Notes: generated by a model from the sequence alone, not told the origin. 64,000 bases of DNA from Streptomyces sp. NBC_01476 (GCF_036227265.1 NZ_CP109446.1:7953001-8017000); one strand, 5' to 3'. Positions 1 to 8,510 are shown, counted from the stretch's first letter. A program made the numbers and translations.

Positions 1-87
1 AAACTGCTGGCCGCCTGGAACCTCAGCGACGAGGCGGTGGCCACCTCCCAGGTGAACCCGCCCGGCCTGCCGCTGGACAACGCGTAA
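1..87 (+). CDS. 3' end of an unidentified protein (partial)
   Basis: An open frame enters from the left edge and ends at TAA 85-87, giving 28 C-terminal residues that end in GLPLDNA. The frame has typical high-GC third positions, so it is probably a real gene end. The fragment is too short to assign. It lies upstream of two oxidoreductases in the same direction, so it may belong to the same transcription unit; a substrate-binding protein would be plausible there, but that is only inference. Confidence 0.6.
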   Translation, partial: KLLAAWNLSDEAVATSQVNPPGLPLDNA

Positions 88-149
88 CCGCAGCGGACCA
101 TGGTCCTGGCGGACCGTACACCCGCAGAACAGAAGAGGGCGGTACAACC

Positions 150-1286
150 GTGGCACATGTCGTAGTAGTGGGTGGCGGAGTCATGGGCTCCGCCACCGCC
201 TGGCAGCTCGCATCCCGCGGTTACGCGGTCACCTTGCTGGAGCGTTCCTCCGCGGGACACACCGAGGGGAGTTCGCACGGCACGTCGCGGATCTTCCGCC
301 TCGCCTATCCCGACCCCTTCTATGTCTCCCTCGCCGCCAGGGCGCTGCCGCTGTGGCGGCAGGCGGAGCAGGAGTCGGGCCGCGCGGTGCTCACCCTCAC
401 CGGCGCGGTCGACCACGGCCCGGTGGCCGCGATCGAGGCGCTGCACGCCCAACTGGAGCGCGCCGGACACGTCAGCGGTGTGCTGAGCCCGGACCAGGCC
501 GGCGAACGCTGGCCCGGTCTGCGGTTCGACACCAGCGTGCTGTTCCACGCCGCCGCGGGGCGGGTGCACGCCGATCACGCGGTCCTCGCCTTCCAGGAGG
601 CCGCCGCCGCGAAAGGTGCGGTGATCCGGCACCGGGTACGGGTCGCGAAACTCCTCAGGACCGGTGCCGACCGGGTCGAGGTGGTCACCACCGGAGACGA
701 GGTGCTGACCGCGGACGCGGCCGTCGTGGCGGTCGGCGGCTGGGCCCCGGGACTGGCCGCCGCCACCGTCGCCGGACTGCCGCCGCTGCGGGTCACCCAG
801 GAACAGCCGCTCCACTTCCCGGCCGCCGACGCGACTGACTGGCCCAGCTTCATCCACCACGGCGGCGCGGGGCTGACCGCCCGTTCCGGGCGCTACGGGC
901 TCGCCGCCGAGGCGGGCGTGTACGGCCTGGGCAGCGTCGACGGCGTCAAGGTGGGCTTCCACGGGGTGGGACCGGTCGTCGACCCCGACCACCGGGACCG
1001 CACCACCGACCTGGCCGCGCAAGCCCAGGTGCAGGAGTACGCCGAGCACTGGCTCCCCGGCGCCGACGCCTCCGCACCCGTCGCCACCACCTGCCTGTAC
1101 ACGATCACCCCCGACCACGACTTCGTGGTCGACCGCGACGGCCCGGTCACCGTCCTGGCGGGCTTCTCCGGACACGGCTTCAAGTTCGCGCCGGCCATCG
1201 GCGAACTCGCCGCCGACCTGGTGGCCGGCCGCGCCGGCGCCCGGCGGTTCGCGCTGGGCCGGACGTTCGGAGGTGCCGCCCGATGA
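150..1286 (+). CDS. FAD-dependent amine oxidase, monomeric sarcosine oxidase / N-methyltryptophan oxidase type
   Basis: Predicted cytoplasmic flavoenzyme oxidising a secondary amine or N-methyl amino acid to an imine and H2O2. The N-terminus has the Rossmann dinucleotide motif VVVGGGVMGSATAWQLA (residues 4-20), followed by the SHGTSRIFR segment typical of the SoxA/SolA family where the flavin is covalently attached or stacked. A C-terminal TPDHDFVVD...GFSGHGFKFAPAIGE segment matches the family's FAD-closing region. Its 378 residues fit the usual 370-390. The GTG start at 150 follows the purine-rich AAGAGGGCGG. The stop overlaps the next start by ATGA (1283-1286), implying coupled translation with the SsuD-like enzyme. 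Substrate is not deducible. Confidence 0.82.
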   Translation: MAHVVVVGGGVMGSATAWQLASRGYAVTLLERSSAGHTEGSSHGTSRIFRLAYPDPFYVSLAARALPLWRQAEQESGRAVLTLTGAVDHGPVAAIEALHAQLERAGHVSGVLSPDQAGERWPGLRFDTSVLFHAAAGRVHADHAVLAFQEAAAAKGAVIRHRVRVAKLLRTGADRVEVVTTGDEVLTADAAVVAVGGWAPGLAAATVAGLPPLRVTQEQPLHFPAADATDWPSFIHHGGAGLTARSGRYGLAAEAGVYGLGSVDGVKVGFHGVGPVVDPDHRDRTTDLAAQAQVQEYAEHWLPGADASAPVATTCLYTITPDHDFVVDRDGPVTVLAGFSGHGFKFAPAIGELAADLVAGRAGARRFALGRTFGGAAR

Positions 1287-2392
1287 CCGCCGGCGCCCGC
1301 CCGCCCACGGCCTTCCACTGGTTCCTGCCGACCGGCGGCGACGGCCGCCGGCTGGGCGGCTCCGTGCACGGCGTCGGCATCGGCGCGACCGGGGGAGACG
1401 CGGGCCGGATCGCCGGCGAACGCCCCGCCACCCTCGCGTACCTCTCCCAGCTCGCCGAGGCCGCGGACGACCTCGGCTACGAAGGCGTGCTGACCCCCAC
1501 CGGCGCGCACTGCGAGGACGCCTGGATCGTCACCGCCGCGCTCATCGCCCGCACCAGGCGGCTGAAGTTCATGGTCGCGTTCCGTCCCGGCCTGGTCGAA
1601 CCCGCCCTCGCCGCGCAGACCGCGGCCACCTTCCAACGCCTCTCGCAGGGAAGGCTGCTGCTCAACGTGGTGGCCGGCGGCAGCGACACCGAACAGCGCG
1701 GCTACGGCGACCGGCTGGGCCACGACGAGCGGTACGCCCGGGCCGAGGAGTTCCTCGACGTGGTGCGGGCCGCCTGGACCGGCGAATCCTTCGACCACAA
1801 GGGCGAGCACTACCACCTGGAGGGCGCGCTGCTGCGCCGTCCGCCGGAGCCGCCGCCGCGGATCTACTTCGGCGGCTCCTCCGGCCCGGCGATCACCCTC
1901 GCCGCCCGGCACGCCGACACCTACCTCACCTGGGGCGAGCCCGCCCCGCTGGTCGCCGAGAAGATCGCCCGGGTACGGGAGCGGGCCGCCGCGCAGGGCC
2001 GCACACCCCGGTTCGGGCTGCGCGTCCACGTCCTGTCCCGGGACACCTCCGCCCAGGCGTGGCAGGCCGCCGACGCACTGATCGCGGGGCTGGACGACGG
2101 CGAGATCGCGGCCGGCCAGCAGCGGCTGCGCGCCCTGGACTCCGAGGGCCAGCGCCGGATGCTGGCCCTGCACGGCGGATCGCGGGACAAGCTGCTCGTC
2201 GCGCCCAACCTCTGGGCCGGCATCGGCCTGGTCCGCGGCGGCGCGGGTACCGCCCTGGTCGGCAGCCACCAGGAGGTCGCCGAACGCGTCGACGAGTACC
2301 GCGCGGCGGGTATCGACGAGTTCGTGCTGTCCGGCTACCCGCACCTGGAGGAGGCGTACACCTTCGCGGAGTGCGTCCGCCCGCTGCTCTGA
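1283..2392 (+). CDS. ssuD: FMNH2-dependent alkanesulfonate monooxygenase (LLM-class)
   Basis: Luciferase-like flavin monooxygenase expected to cleave alkanesulfonates to aldehyde and sulfite with reduced FMN from a partner reductase. Family signatures: FHWFLPTGGDGR near residues 10-22, the LLNVVAGGSDTEQRGYGD segment (about 128-145), GEHYHLEGALLRRPPEPPPRIYFGGSS (about 175-200) and the C-terminal FVLSGYPHLEEAYTFAE block that is strongly conserved in SsuD. Length 369 fits (SsuD about 380). No SsuE-type reductase or Ssu transporter is next to it here, although an SsuABC-like transporter lies at 56-59 kb. It is coupled by a 4-nt overlap to the FAD amine oxidase, so the real substrate may be an amino-sulfonate such as an N-methyltaurine derivative (inference). 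Confidence 0.85.
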   Translation: MTAGARPPTAFHWFLPTGGDGRRLGGSVHGVGIGATGGDAGRIAGERPATLAYLSQLAEAADDLGYEGVLTPTGAHCEDAWIVTAALIARTRRLKFMVAFRPGLVEPALAAQTAATFQRLSQGRLLLNVVAGGSDTEQRGYGDRLGHDERYARAEEFLDVVRAAWTGESFDHKGEHYHLEGALLRRPPEPPPRIYFGGSSGPAITLAARHADTYLTWGEPAPLVAEKIARVRERAAAQGRTPRFGLRVHVLSRDTSAQAWQAADALIAGLDDGEIAAGQQRLRALDSEGQRRMLALHGGSRDKLLVAPNLWAGIGLVRGGAGTALVGSHQEVAERVDEYRAAGIDEFVLSGYPHLEEAYTFAECVRPLL

Positions 2393-2416
2393 CCCCTGCC
2401 GGCGGGCCCGGGGCGG

Positions 2417-4018
2417 TCAGCGGCCGAGGGCGCGCTGCACGGAGCTGATCACCCGACGGGCGGCGGGCCCGCACAGTGCGGCACGGGCGGCGTTGGCACC
2501 GGGCGCGCCGTGTACGCCGCCGCCCGGATGGGCGCTGGAGGAGGCGAGGTACAGGCCCCGGACGGGGGTCTCTGGCCGGCCCGCGCCCGGCGTGGGCCGG
2601 AAGACCAGCTGCTGGTGCAGAGCGGTGGTGCCGCCGTTGATCGCCCCGCCGTGCAGATTGGCGTCGAGGGACTGCAGCGTCGGCGGGGCCAGGATGCGCC
2701 GCCCGCGGATGAGCTCGCGGAAGCCCGGCGCGTACCGCTCGACCCGCGCCTCGACCCGGTCCGCCATGGCCTCCTGTTCGCGGCGGTCCCAGGTTCCGGT
2801 GAGGCCGTCGTCGCCGGCGTCGCCCTTGGTGTGCCGCGGCACGTGCGTGTACGCCCACGCCGACTCGGTGCCTCGGGGGGAGCGGTCGGCATCCGCGGTG
2901 GTCATCTGCCCGAAGAGCGCGAACGGCCGGTCCGGTACGTGCTCGGTGGCGATCTGCGCCGCGAACCGGGTGAGATCGTCCACGCTGTCCGCCAGGTGCA
3001 CGGTGCCCGCCGTCGCGGCCTCCCCCGCGGTCCACGGCACCGGTCCGTCCAGCGCCCAGTCGATCTTGAAGGTGGAGAAGTCCCACTGGAAGGTCCGGTG
3101 CAGTTCCTTCAGGAGCCGCGCCGGCAGGTGCTCGGCCGCCACCAGCCGGGTGAAGAGCGCGGGCGCGGAGACATCGGCGAGGACGGCCCGCCTGGCCCGT
3201 ACCGCGTCGCCCGTCGCGGTGCGGACACCCAGCGCCCGGCCGCCGCGTACCACCACCTCCGTCACCCGCTCGCCGCACCGCACGACACCGCCGCGCCGCT
3301 CCAGCCGCCGCACCAGTGCGCCGGTGAGAGCCGAGGCCCCGCCGACCGGGACCGGGAAACCGTGCGTCTGGCCCAGCATGCTCATCAGCCAGCCGAAGCC
3401 GCCGCTGATCGCCGACTCCGGCGACAGGTCGGCGTGCAGCGCGTTACCGGCAAGCAGCAGCCGGCCGCCCTCCCCGCGGAAGTACTCCTCGCCCATGCGG
3501 CGTACCGGCAGCAGCATGGTGCGGGCCAGCCGCAGACCGCCCGCCGCCCGCACCCTGGCCGCCAGCCGCACCCCGGCGCGGACCGGGGGAAAGGGCGCGA
3601 ACAGACAGCCCAGCAGGTCCTCGCCGACCTCGTCCCACAGTCCGCACAGTTCCCGCCAGGCCGCGCCGTCACCGCGCGCGAAGGTCTCCAGGCCCGCCGC
3701 CGTCCTCGCCACGTCCTGATCCAGCACGGCGCAGCGGCCGTCGGGCAGCGGGTGCGCCAGGACCCGCGGGGCCCGGCTCCAGCGCAGACCCTCGGCCTCC
3801 AGCCGCAGAGCGCTCAGCGCGGGGGACGCCGCCGCGAGCGGATAGAAGGAGCTGAACAGGTCGCTGACGAACTCCGGGTGGACCCCGCGGTCACTGCGCA
3901 CCGCGCCGCCCGGCTCCGCCTGCTCCTCCAGCACCTCGACGCTCCACCCGGCGTCGGCCAGGACGTTCGCGGCGACCAGACCGTTCGGCCCCGCTCCGAT
4001 GACCACGGCGTCCGCCAT
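2417..4018 (-). CDS. CrtI/phytoene-dehydrogenase-like FAD oxidoreductase
   Basis: 533-residue NAD(P)/FAD amine-oxidase-fold protein. The N-terminus VVIGAGPNGLVAANVLADAGWSVEVLEE (residues 5-32) is a Rossmann FAD site, followed by PGGAVRSD as in carotenoid desaturase-like enzymes. The C-terminal GLYLASSSAHPGGGVHGAPGANAARAAL closes the FAD site as in CrtI relatives. The ATG at 4018 is chosen because AGGAG lies six bases upstream and homology begins there, although the frame stays open further 5'. It sits last in a minus-strand gene run, 83 bp after the SRPBCC gene, and converges on ssuD with only 24 bp between stops. No carotenoid genes surround it, so a carotenoid substrate is unlikely; lipid saturation or desaturation is possible. 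Confidence 0.8.
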   Translation of the reverse strand: MADAVVIGAGPNGLVAANVLADAGWSVEVLEEQAEPGGAVRSDRGVHPEFVSDLFSSFYPLAAASPALSALRLEAEGLRWSRAPRVLAHPLPDGRCAVLDQDVARTAAGLETFARGDGAAWRELCGLWDEVGEDLLGCLFAPFPPVRAGVRLAARVRAAGGLRLARTMLLPVRRMGEEYFRGEGGRLLLAGNALHADLSPESAISGGFGWLMSMLGQTHGFPVPVGGASALTGALVRRLERRGGVVRCGERVTEVVVRGGRALGVRTATGDAVRARRAVLADVSAPALFTRLVAAEHLPARLLKELHRTFQWDFSTFKIDWALDGPVPWTAGEAATAGTVHLADSVDDLTRFAAQIATEHVPDRPFALFGQMTTADADRSPRGTESAWAYTHVPRHTKGDAGDDGLTGTWDRREQEAMADRVEARVERYAPGFRELIRGRRILAPPTLQSLDANLHGGAINGGTTALHQQLVFRPTPGAGRPETPVRGLYLASSSAHPGGGVHGAPGANAARAALCGPAARRVISSVQRALGR

Positions 4019-4101
4019 GCACTGCTCCTGTTCCGCTGGGGCCGGGCCGGGCCGGGCACGGGCACCGGCCCGGGGGAGGGGGTGGGGGATCGGGGACCGG
4101 C

Positions 4102-4554
4102 CTAGCCGGGGGTCCGTGCGGTGGACCGCTCCACCACCTCGGCCAGGCGGTTGAGCATGCTCCGGTGCCTGACCTGCAGGAACGCATCGATCGCGGCGTT
4201 GTGCAGCGACCCGGCGGCGCCGCGCAGCGGGTGTTCGTCGAGGATGGCGATGCTGTCCTTTGTCCCCCATGGACGCACCTCGACGGCGATCCTGGCGGTG
4301 CCGAGCGGACCGCTGTCCGCCTCCAGTTCCAGGATGTGCGGGGCCAGCGCACGGCGGACGACGGTGCGTCCGGTGCCGGTCCACGGCCCGAGCACCACCT
4401 TGTAGGTGAGGTCGGACCCCACGTCGGGCCAGTCCCCGCGGCCGGGCTCGGAGTCCGCGACCCCGACCACCCAGTTGTTGTACTGGTCCCGGTCGGCGAG
4501 CACCTCCCACACCTGCTCGGGGGACCGCTCGATCAACTGATGCCGTACCGCCAT
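4102..4554 (-). CDS. SRPBCC (START/Bet v1-fold) protein
   Basis: 150-residue single-domain protein of the polyketide cyclase/dehydrase-like SRPBCC superfamily. It begins HQLIERSPEQVWEVLADRDQYNNWVVG, the usual first strand and helices with a Trp ending the loop, and ends with a long C-terminal helix (AIDAFLQVRHRSMLNRLAEVVE). Such proteins form a hydrophobic cup for lipids or aromatic ligands; no catalytic residue is evident. GGAGG lies four bases before the ATG at 4554. It is 61 bp downstream of the glycosyltransferase and 83 bp upstream of the CrtI-like oxidoreductase in the same direction, so it probably binds a lipid intermediate handled by one of them (inference). Confidence 0.75.
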   Translation of the reverse strand: MAVRHQLIERSPEQVWEVLADRDQYNNWVVGVADSEPGRGDWPDVGSDLTYKVVLGPWTGTGRTVVRRALAPHILELEADSGPLGTARIAVEVRPWGTKDSIAILDEHPLRGAAGSLHNAAIDAFLQVRHRSMLNRLAEVVERSTARTPG

Positions 4555-4615
4555 CGGTCCTCCAGTCGCAGATAGGGACGAATCTTCACATTTCTCCTGC
4601 CCGGGCCCGGCGTCC

Positions 4616-5341
4616 TCACGCCTTCTCCTCCGCCGGCCGGGCAGACACCTCGCCGAGCCCGCCCGCCAGTGCCGCGAGATTCCTGGCGAAGCCGCCGCGG
4701 GCACGGGCCCGCAGCCGGTCCGAGGTGAGGACAGGGCAGGCGTCCGTCCGCAGCACGCGGTGGCCGAGCCGGTGCAGCGCGCCGACCAGTGCCCGGTCCT
4801 CACCGACATCGAGGGGCGGGAAGCCGCCCGCGTGCCGGTAGGCGCCCGCGGTGAGCCCGAGGTTGGCACCGTGCACATGCGGATGCCGCCAGGGCGCCGC
4901 CGCCGGACGGCCCGCCTCGTACTGCAGGGCGTGGCGGTCGGCGAGCTCGGACGGCGGCAGTTCCACGGTGCCGACGACCGCCTCCCAGCCTTCGAGCGCC
5001 CGCGCGCCGTGGTAGCCGAGCCAGTGCGCCGGGACGATGCTGTCCGCGTCGGTGGAGGCGATCCATGTCCCCCGGGTGCCCAGCACCTCCAGCGCGTACG
5101 CGACACCGGCCGCCCGGGCAGCCCCCGGGTTGCGGCCCTCGGTGCGTACGACCTCGGCACCCGCCCGGGCCGCGACCTCGGCGGTACGGTCGCGGCAGGA
5201 GTCGGCGACCACCACCGTCAGGACCCGCACGGCCTCCAGACCCGGGTGCAGGGCCGCGATGGCGACGGCGTTCAGGGCGGCCGGCAGCAGCCGCTCCTCG
5301 TTGCGGGCCGGGATCACGACCGCGATGGCGTCGAGGCTCAT
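4616..5341 (-). CDS. Family 2 glycosyltransferase
   Basis: 241-residue GT-A-fold glycosyltransferase. AIAVVIPARNEERLL (residues 5-19) is the nucleotide-sugar-binding first strand, VVADSCRDRT follows at about 47-56, and IASTDADSIVP at about 93-103 holds the metal-binding DxD-type motif. A later HVHGANLGLTAGAYRHAGGF segment and GEDRALVGAL match the acceptor and catalytic-base (ED) regions. There are no transmembrane helices, so it is cytoplasmic. The ATG at 5341 overlaps the stop of the methyltransferase (TGA 5340-5338), so the two are translated together. It is part of a four-gene block joined by 4-nt overlaps. Confidence 0.85.
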   Translation of the reverse strand: MSLDAIAVVIPARNEERLLPAALNAVAIAALHPGLEAVRVLTVVVADSCRDRTAEVAARAGAEVVRTEGRNPGAARAAGVAYALEVLGTRGTWIASTDADSIVPAHWLGYHGARALEGWEAVVGTVELPPSELADRHALQYEAGRPAAAPWRHPHVHGANLGLTAGAYRHAGGFPPLDVGEDRALVGALHRLGHRVLRTDACPVLTSDRLRARARGGFARNLAALAGGLGEVSARPAEEKA

Positions 5342-5964
5342 ACCAGTCCCTCCCGCACGGCCGGGGTCGCCGGCGGCCGGCCGTCCCGGTCGGTGCGTCC
5401 GTGGATCTGGAGGACGAAGTCGTCCTCCCGGTGGTCGGCCAGCAGGGCGAGCCCGGACACGCCGGCGAGCCGTGCGGCGATGTCGTCGCCGGTCGACAGG
5501 TGCTCGCGGACCGGATGGTTCCAGTGCACGGTGGCCAGGGTGCCGCCGGGCTCCAGGGCCGCCACCGACCGCTCCAGGACGAGGTCGAACTCCCGGTCGT
5601 CGAAGTAGTAGAGGACCTCGGAGAGCACGATCAGGTCGAAGGTGCCCGCGGGCCACTCGCCGGGCACCGTCAGCCGGGCCACGGTCACCTGCGGCAACGC
5701 GGCGGTGCGCCGCCGGGTGGTCTCGACGGCTGAGGCGACCCGGTCGGCGGCCAGCACCTCGTCGCAGCGCACCGCGAGACGCCGGGTGAGTTCGCCGACA
5801 GAACAGGCCGGCTCGAACGCCCGCCGGTAGCGGGGGAGCGGCAGGGCGGCCAGTGTCAGGTCGTACTTGCGCTGCTCGTACCAGCGCTCGGCCAGATGCC
5901 AGGGATCGTCGGCCTGCCCGTACATGTCCTCGAAGTACGACGCGGGCGTGCTCGTGGCGCTCAC
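5338..5964 (-). CDS. NodS-like class I SAM-dependent methyltransferase
   Basis: 208-residue methyltransferase. It opens with YFEDMYGQADDPWHLAERWYEQRKYDLTLAAL, the characteristic start of the NodS/SAM-methyltransferase family in which DPW and YE(Q)RKY are conserved. The SAM loop is altered to FEPACSVGELTRRLA (about residues 48-62) and LIVLSEVLYYF is the post-II motif. NodS proteins N-methylate a deacetylated amino sugar. The GTG start at 5964 overlaps the PIG-L stop by four bases. With a deacetylase just upstream and a glycosyltransferase just downstream, an N-methylated amino-sugar product is a reasonable but unproven reading. Confidence 0.82.
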   Translation of the reverse strand: MSATSTPASYFEDMYGQADDPWHLAERWYEQRKYDLTLAALPLPRYRRAFEPACSVGELTRRLAVRCDEVLAADRVASAVETTRRRTAALPQVTVARLTVPGEWPAGTFDLIVLSEVLYYFDDREFDLVLERSVAALEPGGTLATVHWNHPVREHLSTGDDIAARLAGVSGLALLADHREDDFVLQIHGRTDRDGRPPATPAVREGLV

Positions 5965-6725
5965 TCGAAGACCACTTCGAACGGGCGCAGGTGGTGGGCG
6001 AGTTCCTCCGGCGGCAGCACCGCCGCGTCCTCGGGGGCGGACCCGAGCGGCCTGATCTGGCTGGCGAAGTGGCCGACCGCGGCGCGCTTGCGGGCCAGGG
6101 CCTCGTCCGGCAGCGGGACCCGGGCCGCCGACGGCCACGGAACCCTGGAGTCGCCGGGCTGCGCCCAGTGCCACAGCCACACCGGATACATCCGGCAGGG
6201 CACGTCGGCCTCCCGGCAGGCGGCCAGCGCGGCGCGGCCCACGGCCTCGTGGTCGCCGTGCACATCGCCGATCCAGGGCGCAAGGCACAGCTGGGCGCCC
6301 GGCAGCAGTTCGGACAGGGAAGCGATCAGGTCCGGTTCGTGGAAGGCGGTCTCGGTGTCGGGCACCTTGAGCCGGACGATCCGGGCGCCGCCCAGTTCGG
6401 CCAGGGCGTTGCGCAACTCCTCGGCCCGGATGCCGGTCAGCTGCCGCGGGGTGACGGTTCTGCTCCCGGCGTGCGACTGCTCGCCGTCGGTGACGGACAC
6501 CACGGTCACCTCGACGCCGGAGGAGTTGAGCAGCGCCATCATGCCGCCGGCGCCGAGTACCTCGTCGTCCGGGTGGGCGGCCACGACGACCACCCGCCCT
6601 TCGGTGGGCAGTTCGAATTCGGGCAGTTCTGTCCATCCGTGCCAGGTCCGCCAGCGGTCCTCGTCGGTGCCGGGTGCCTGGATGGGGTTGGCGTACACGG
6701 GCTGCCGCCCGGGCTGCTGGGTCAC
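5961..6725 (-). CDS. PIG-L (LmbE-like) zinc-dependent N-deacetylase
   Basis: 254-residue deacetylase of the GlcNAc-PI/MshB/LmbE fold. The zinc and catalytic motif AAHPDDEVLGAGG is at about residues 49-61, and the second zinc ligand region GDVHGDHEAVGRAAL at about 157-171. These enzymes remove the N-acetyl group from a GlcNAc-type sugar conjugate. The GTG start at 6725 lies in a 4-nt overlap with the acyl-CoA dehydrogenase-like gene stop at 6722; the downstream methyltransferase overlaps likewise. It has no signal peptide, so it acts on a cytoplasmic substrate. MshB is normally encoded elsewhere, and this context is different from mycothiol biosynthesis. Confidence 0.85.
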   Translation of the reverse strand: MTQQPGRQPVYANPIQAPGTDEDRWRTWHGWTELPEFELPTEGRVVVVAAHPDDEVLGAGGMMALLNSSGVEVTVVSVTDGEQSHAGSRTVTPRQLTGIRAEELRNALAELGGARIVRLKVPDTETAFHEPDLIASLSELLPGAQLCLAPWIGDVHGDHEAVGRAALAACREADVPCRMYPVWLWHWAQPGDSRVPWPSAARVPLPDEALARKRAAVGHFASQIRPLGSAPEDAAVLPPEELAHHLRPFEVVFE

Positions 6726-7741
6726 AGCGACTCCTTCCGGGCGACCAGGCCACCCAGTTCTGCGAGATTGCGTTCCGCGTGGTGCTGACGGAGGTAGACG
6801 GCGAGATCGGCGGTCCTGCGGGCGTGCGCCGCGTCGTGGCAGAGCGGTCCTGCGCCGGTGGCCCGGCCGACGTGGGTCAGCACGTCGGCGCACACCGACT
6901 CGACGAACGCCCGCACCCGCAGGCTGCGGGTCCTGGCGCCGCCCTCGGCGTCGTACGGATCGCGGTCGATCTCGGCCGCGGCCTGGCGCAGCACGGCGTC
7001 CGCCGCGAACAGCCGCATGTCGACGGCGCCCAGGTGGGCGTCGGTGAACGGGTCGGGGCCGCGGTCGGCGGCGGCCTGCCGGAGGACGGCGGCCACCGCG
7101 CGGGCGCCGCCGTACCAGCAGGCGGCCACGCCGATGCCGCCGTGCTGGAAGCCGGGCCGTTCGACGTACGCCTCGACACCGCCGAGCGGCTGCGCGGGCA
7201 CGTCCCGGAAGCGGATGTCGGGCGTGTCGCTGCCGGCCATGCCGAGCGCCTGCCAGCTGCCGGGCACGGGCCGCGTCCCGGGGCCGGTGCTGATCCGGAA
7301 GAGCCGGCGGCCGTCGCCGGTCCGGGCGGTGACCAGGGCGTGGGTGCAGCTGTGCGCGCCGGAGCAGTACTGCTTGAGGCCGCTGAGCGCCCATCGGTCG
7401 CCGCTCCGGGTGGCGGTCAGGCCCTCGCCCGGCGGTTCCGCCGCCCAGACGCCCCAGCGTTCCCCGGGCTGCGGCGGCGGCCCGCCGAGTTCGGCGAGGA
7501 TCGCGGTGGCGTCCGCGTGCCCTTCCACCAACCGGGCCACGCACAGGTCCTGCTCCGCCACGGCGCTCAGCGCGGCGAACCGCTCGGCCGTCCGGCCGGA
7601 CCCCGGCAGCGGAAAGCTCGCTGCCCCGGCCACGTACTCACCGAAGCGGAGCGCGGTCTCCCGGCGGGCCGTCGCCGCGGAGAACCCGTCGTCCTCCGCC
7701 GCCCCGGGGGCGGCGCGGTCCTGCGAGGCGGTGCTGTGCAT
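6722..7741 (-). CDS. Acyl-CoA dehydrogenase-like protein
   Basis: 339-residue protein related to acyl-CoA dehydrogenases but shorter than the usual 380-400. Recognisable parts are the middle beta-domain (WGVWAAEPPGEGLTATRSGDRWALSGLKQYCSGAHSCTHALV) and a C-terminal helical bundle (FTDAHLGAVDMRLFAADAVLRQAAAEID). It lacks much of the N-terminal helical domain and no clear catalytic Glu is visible, so a flavin oxidation is not assured. ATG 7741 is preferred because GGAG precedes it; the frame is open further 5' but upstream residues look non-coding. First gene of the four overlapping genes, and so probably the operon leader. Confidence 0.75.
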   Translation of the reverse strand: MHSTASQDRAAPGAAEDDGFSAATARRETALRFGEYVAGAASFPLPGSGRTAERFAALSAVAEQDLCVARLVEGHADATAILAELGGPPPQPGERWGVWAAEPPGEGLTATRSGDRWALSGLKQYCSGAHSCTHALVTARTGDGRRLFRISTGPGTRPVPGSWQALGMAGSDTPDIRFRDVPAQPLGGVEAYVERPGFQHGGIGVAACWYGGARAVAAVLRQAAADRGPDPFTDAHLGAVDMRLFAADAVLRQAAAEIDRDPYDAEGGARTRSLRVRAFVESVCADVLTHVGRATGAGPLCHDAAHARRTADLAVYLRQHHAERNLAELGGLVARKESL

Positions 7742-8060
7742 CGGGGCGGCTCCTTGGCGGGACGGCGCTCGGTTCACGGGGATCCCGTGGCTGGAAGAGC
7801 GGAGGTCGGGGGTACGGCCGGGCATCGCGTCGGAGGAGTGGCGGGAGCTTCTTGTCCCACCCTCACCCGGGCAGTGCGCGTACGCATCCGGGTGCCCGGG
7901 AAACCCGGCGATAAGCGATTCCCCCGGGGCCGGAGTTCCAGCCACCCCGTCCGGCCCCCCACCGCGGGGGCCTCAGCCCCGGACCAGCGCCTCGTTGTGC
8001 CCCGGTGGGGACCGGACGGGTCGGCGGGGCGGGGCGCGGGGTGGGATCTAGGATGGGGGC
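7742..8060. other. Divergent intergenic region, 319 bp
   Basis: Contains the promoters of the minus-strand operon at 7741 and of the DUF6153 gene at 8061. No gene is evident; open frames here are shadows. Several GGGG/CCCC hairpins occur. The only clear element is a TAGGAT -10 box next to the plus-strand start. Confidence 0.6.
8049..8060 (+). promoter_or_regulatory. -10 box placing a leaderless start on the DUF6153 gene
   Basis: TAGGAT at 8049-8054 fits the actinobacterial TANNNT -10 element. Seven bases after its last T is position 8061, the G of the GTG start codon. No canonical ribosome-binding site precedes the GTG, so a leaderless mRNA is expected. No good -35 hexamer is seen. Confidence 0.45.
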
Positions 8061-8510
8061 GTGAATCGCCGTACGGCAGGCCGGCTTCGTCCTTGGTGGC
8101 GTGGGCGGCTGCTGTTGGTGCTGGCGGTGCTGGCCGGGGTGTTCGCCATGCACGCGCTCGCGCCCGGACCCACCGTGGCCGTCGCCGGTCCGGGAGTCAT
8201 GCATCACGGCGCGGTGGCCGGGTCCGTACCCGCGGCGCACCGCGCTTCGATGCCGGGGCCGCACGGGAAGGCGCTCCCGGAGGGTGAGAGCTGCCACCCG
8301 GCGGCCGGTGGCGGGATGGGCGGGCACCTGCACCACGCCGACAGCACGTGTACGGCGGCCGGGACCGCCACCGGGTACGCACCGCCCGCGCCCGCCCCGG
8401 CCGGCATCACCGCACTGGACGCCGGCCTACCCCCGGCGCCCGCGGGCGCGGCCGGTGCGGTGAGCAGGGCGCCGCCCGACCTGGCACAACTGCAGCTCCT
8501 GCGGATCTAG
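8061..8510 (+). CDS. DUF6153-like membrane-anchored His-rich protein
   Basis: 149-residue protein with one N-terminal hydrophobic segment (RLLLVLAVLAGVFAMHALA, about residues 16-34), then an extracytoplasmic tail with Met/His clusters (VMHHGAVAG, GGHLHHADSTC) and two Cys residues. This matches small Streptomyces DUF6153 proteins, which are often found beside DUF305 genes. The His/Met-rich tail suggests binding of a soft metal such as copper, but this is inference. The start is fixed by the -10 box spacing (leaderless). The DUF305 lipoprotein gene follows 125 bp downstream in the same direction. Confidence 0.7.
   Translation: MNRRTAGRLRPWWRGRLLLVLAVLAGVFAMHALAPGPTVAVAGPGVMHHGAVAGSVPAAHRASMPGPHGKALPEGESCHPAAGGGMGGHLHHADSTCTAAGTATGYAPPAPAPAGITALDAGLPPAPAGAAGAVSRAPPDLAQLQLLRI

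Noticed and set aside
893..2344. 483-codon minus-strand frame over the amine oxidase and ssuD genes
   Set aside because: Low-complexity translation and no domain; both overlapping plus-strand genes are clear.
2417..4018. CrtI-like gene as part of a carotenoid cluster
   Set aside because: No crtE, crtB, crtY or similar genes are present in the surroundings.
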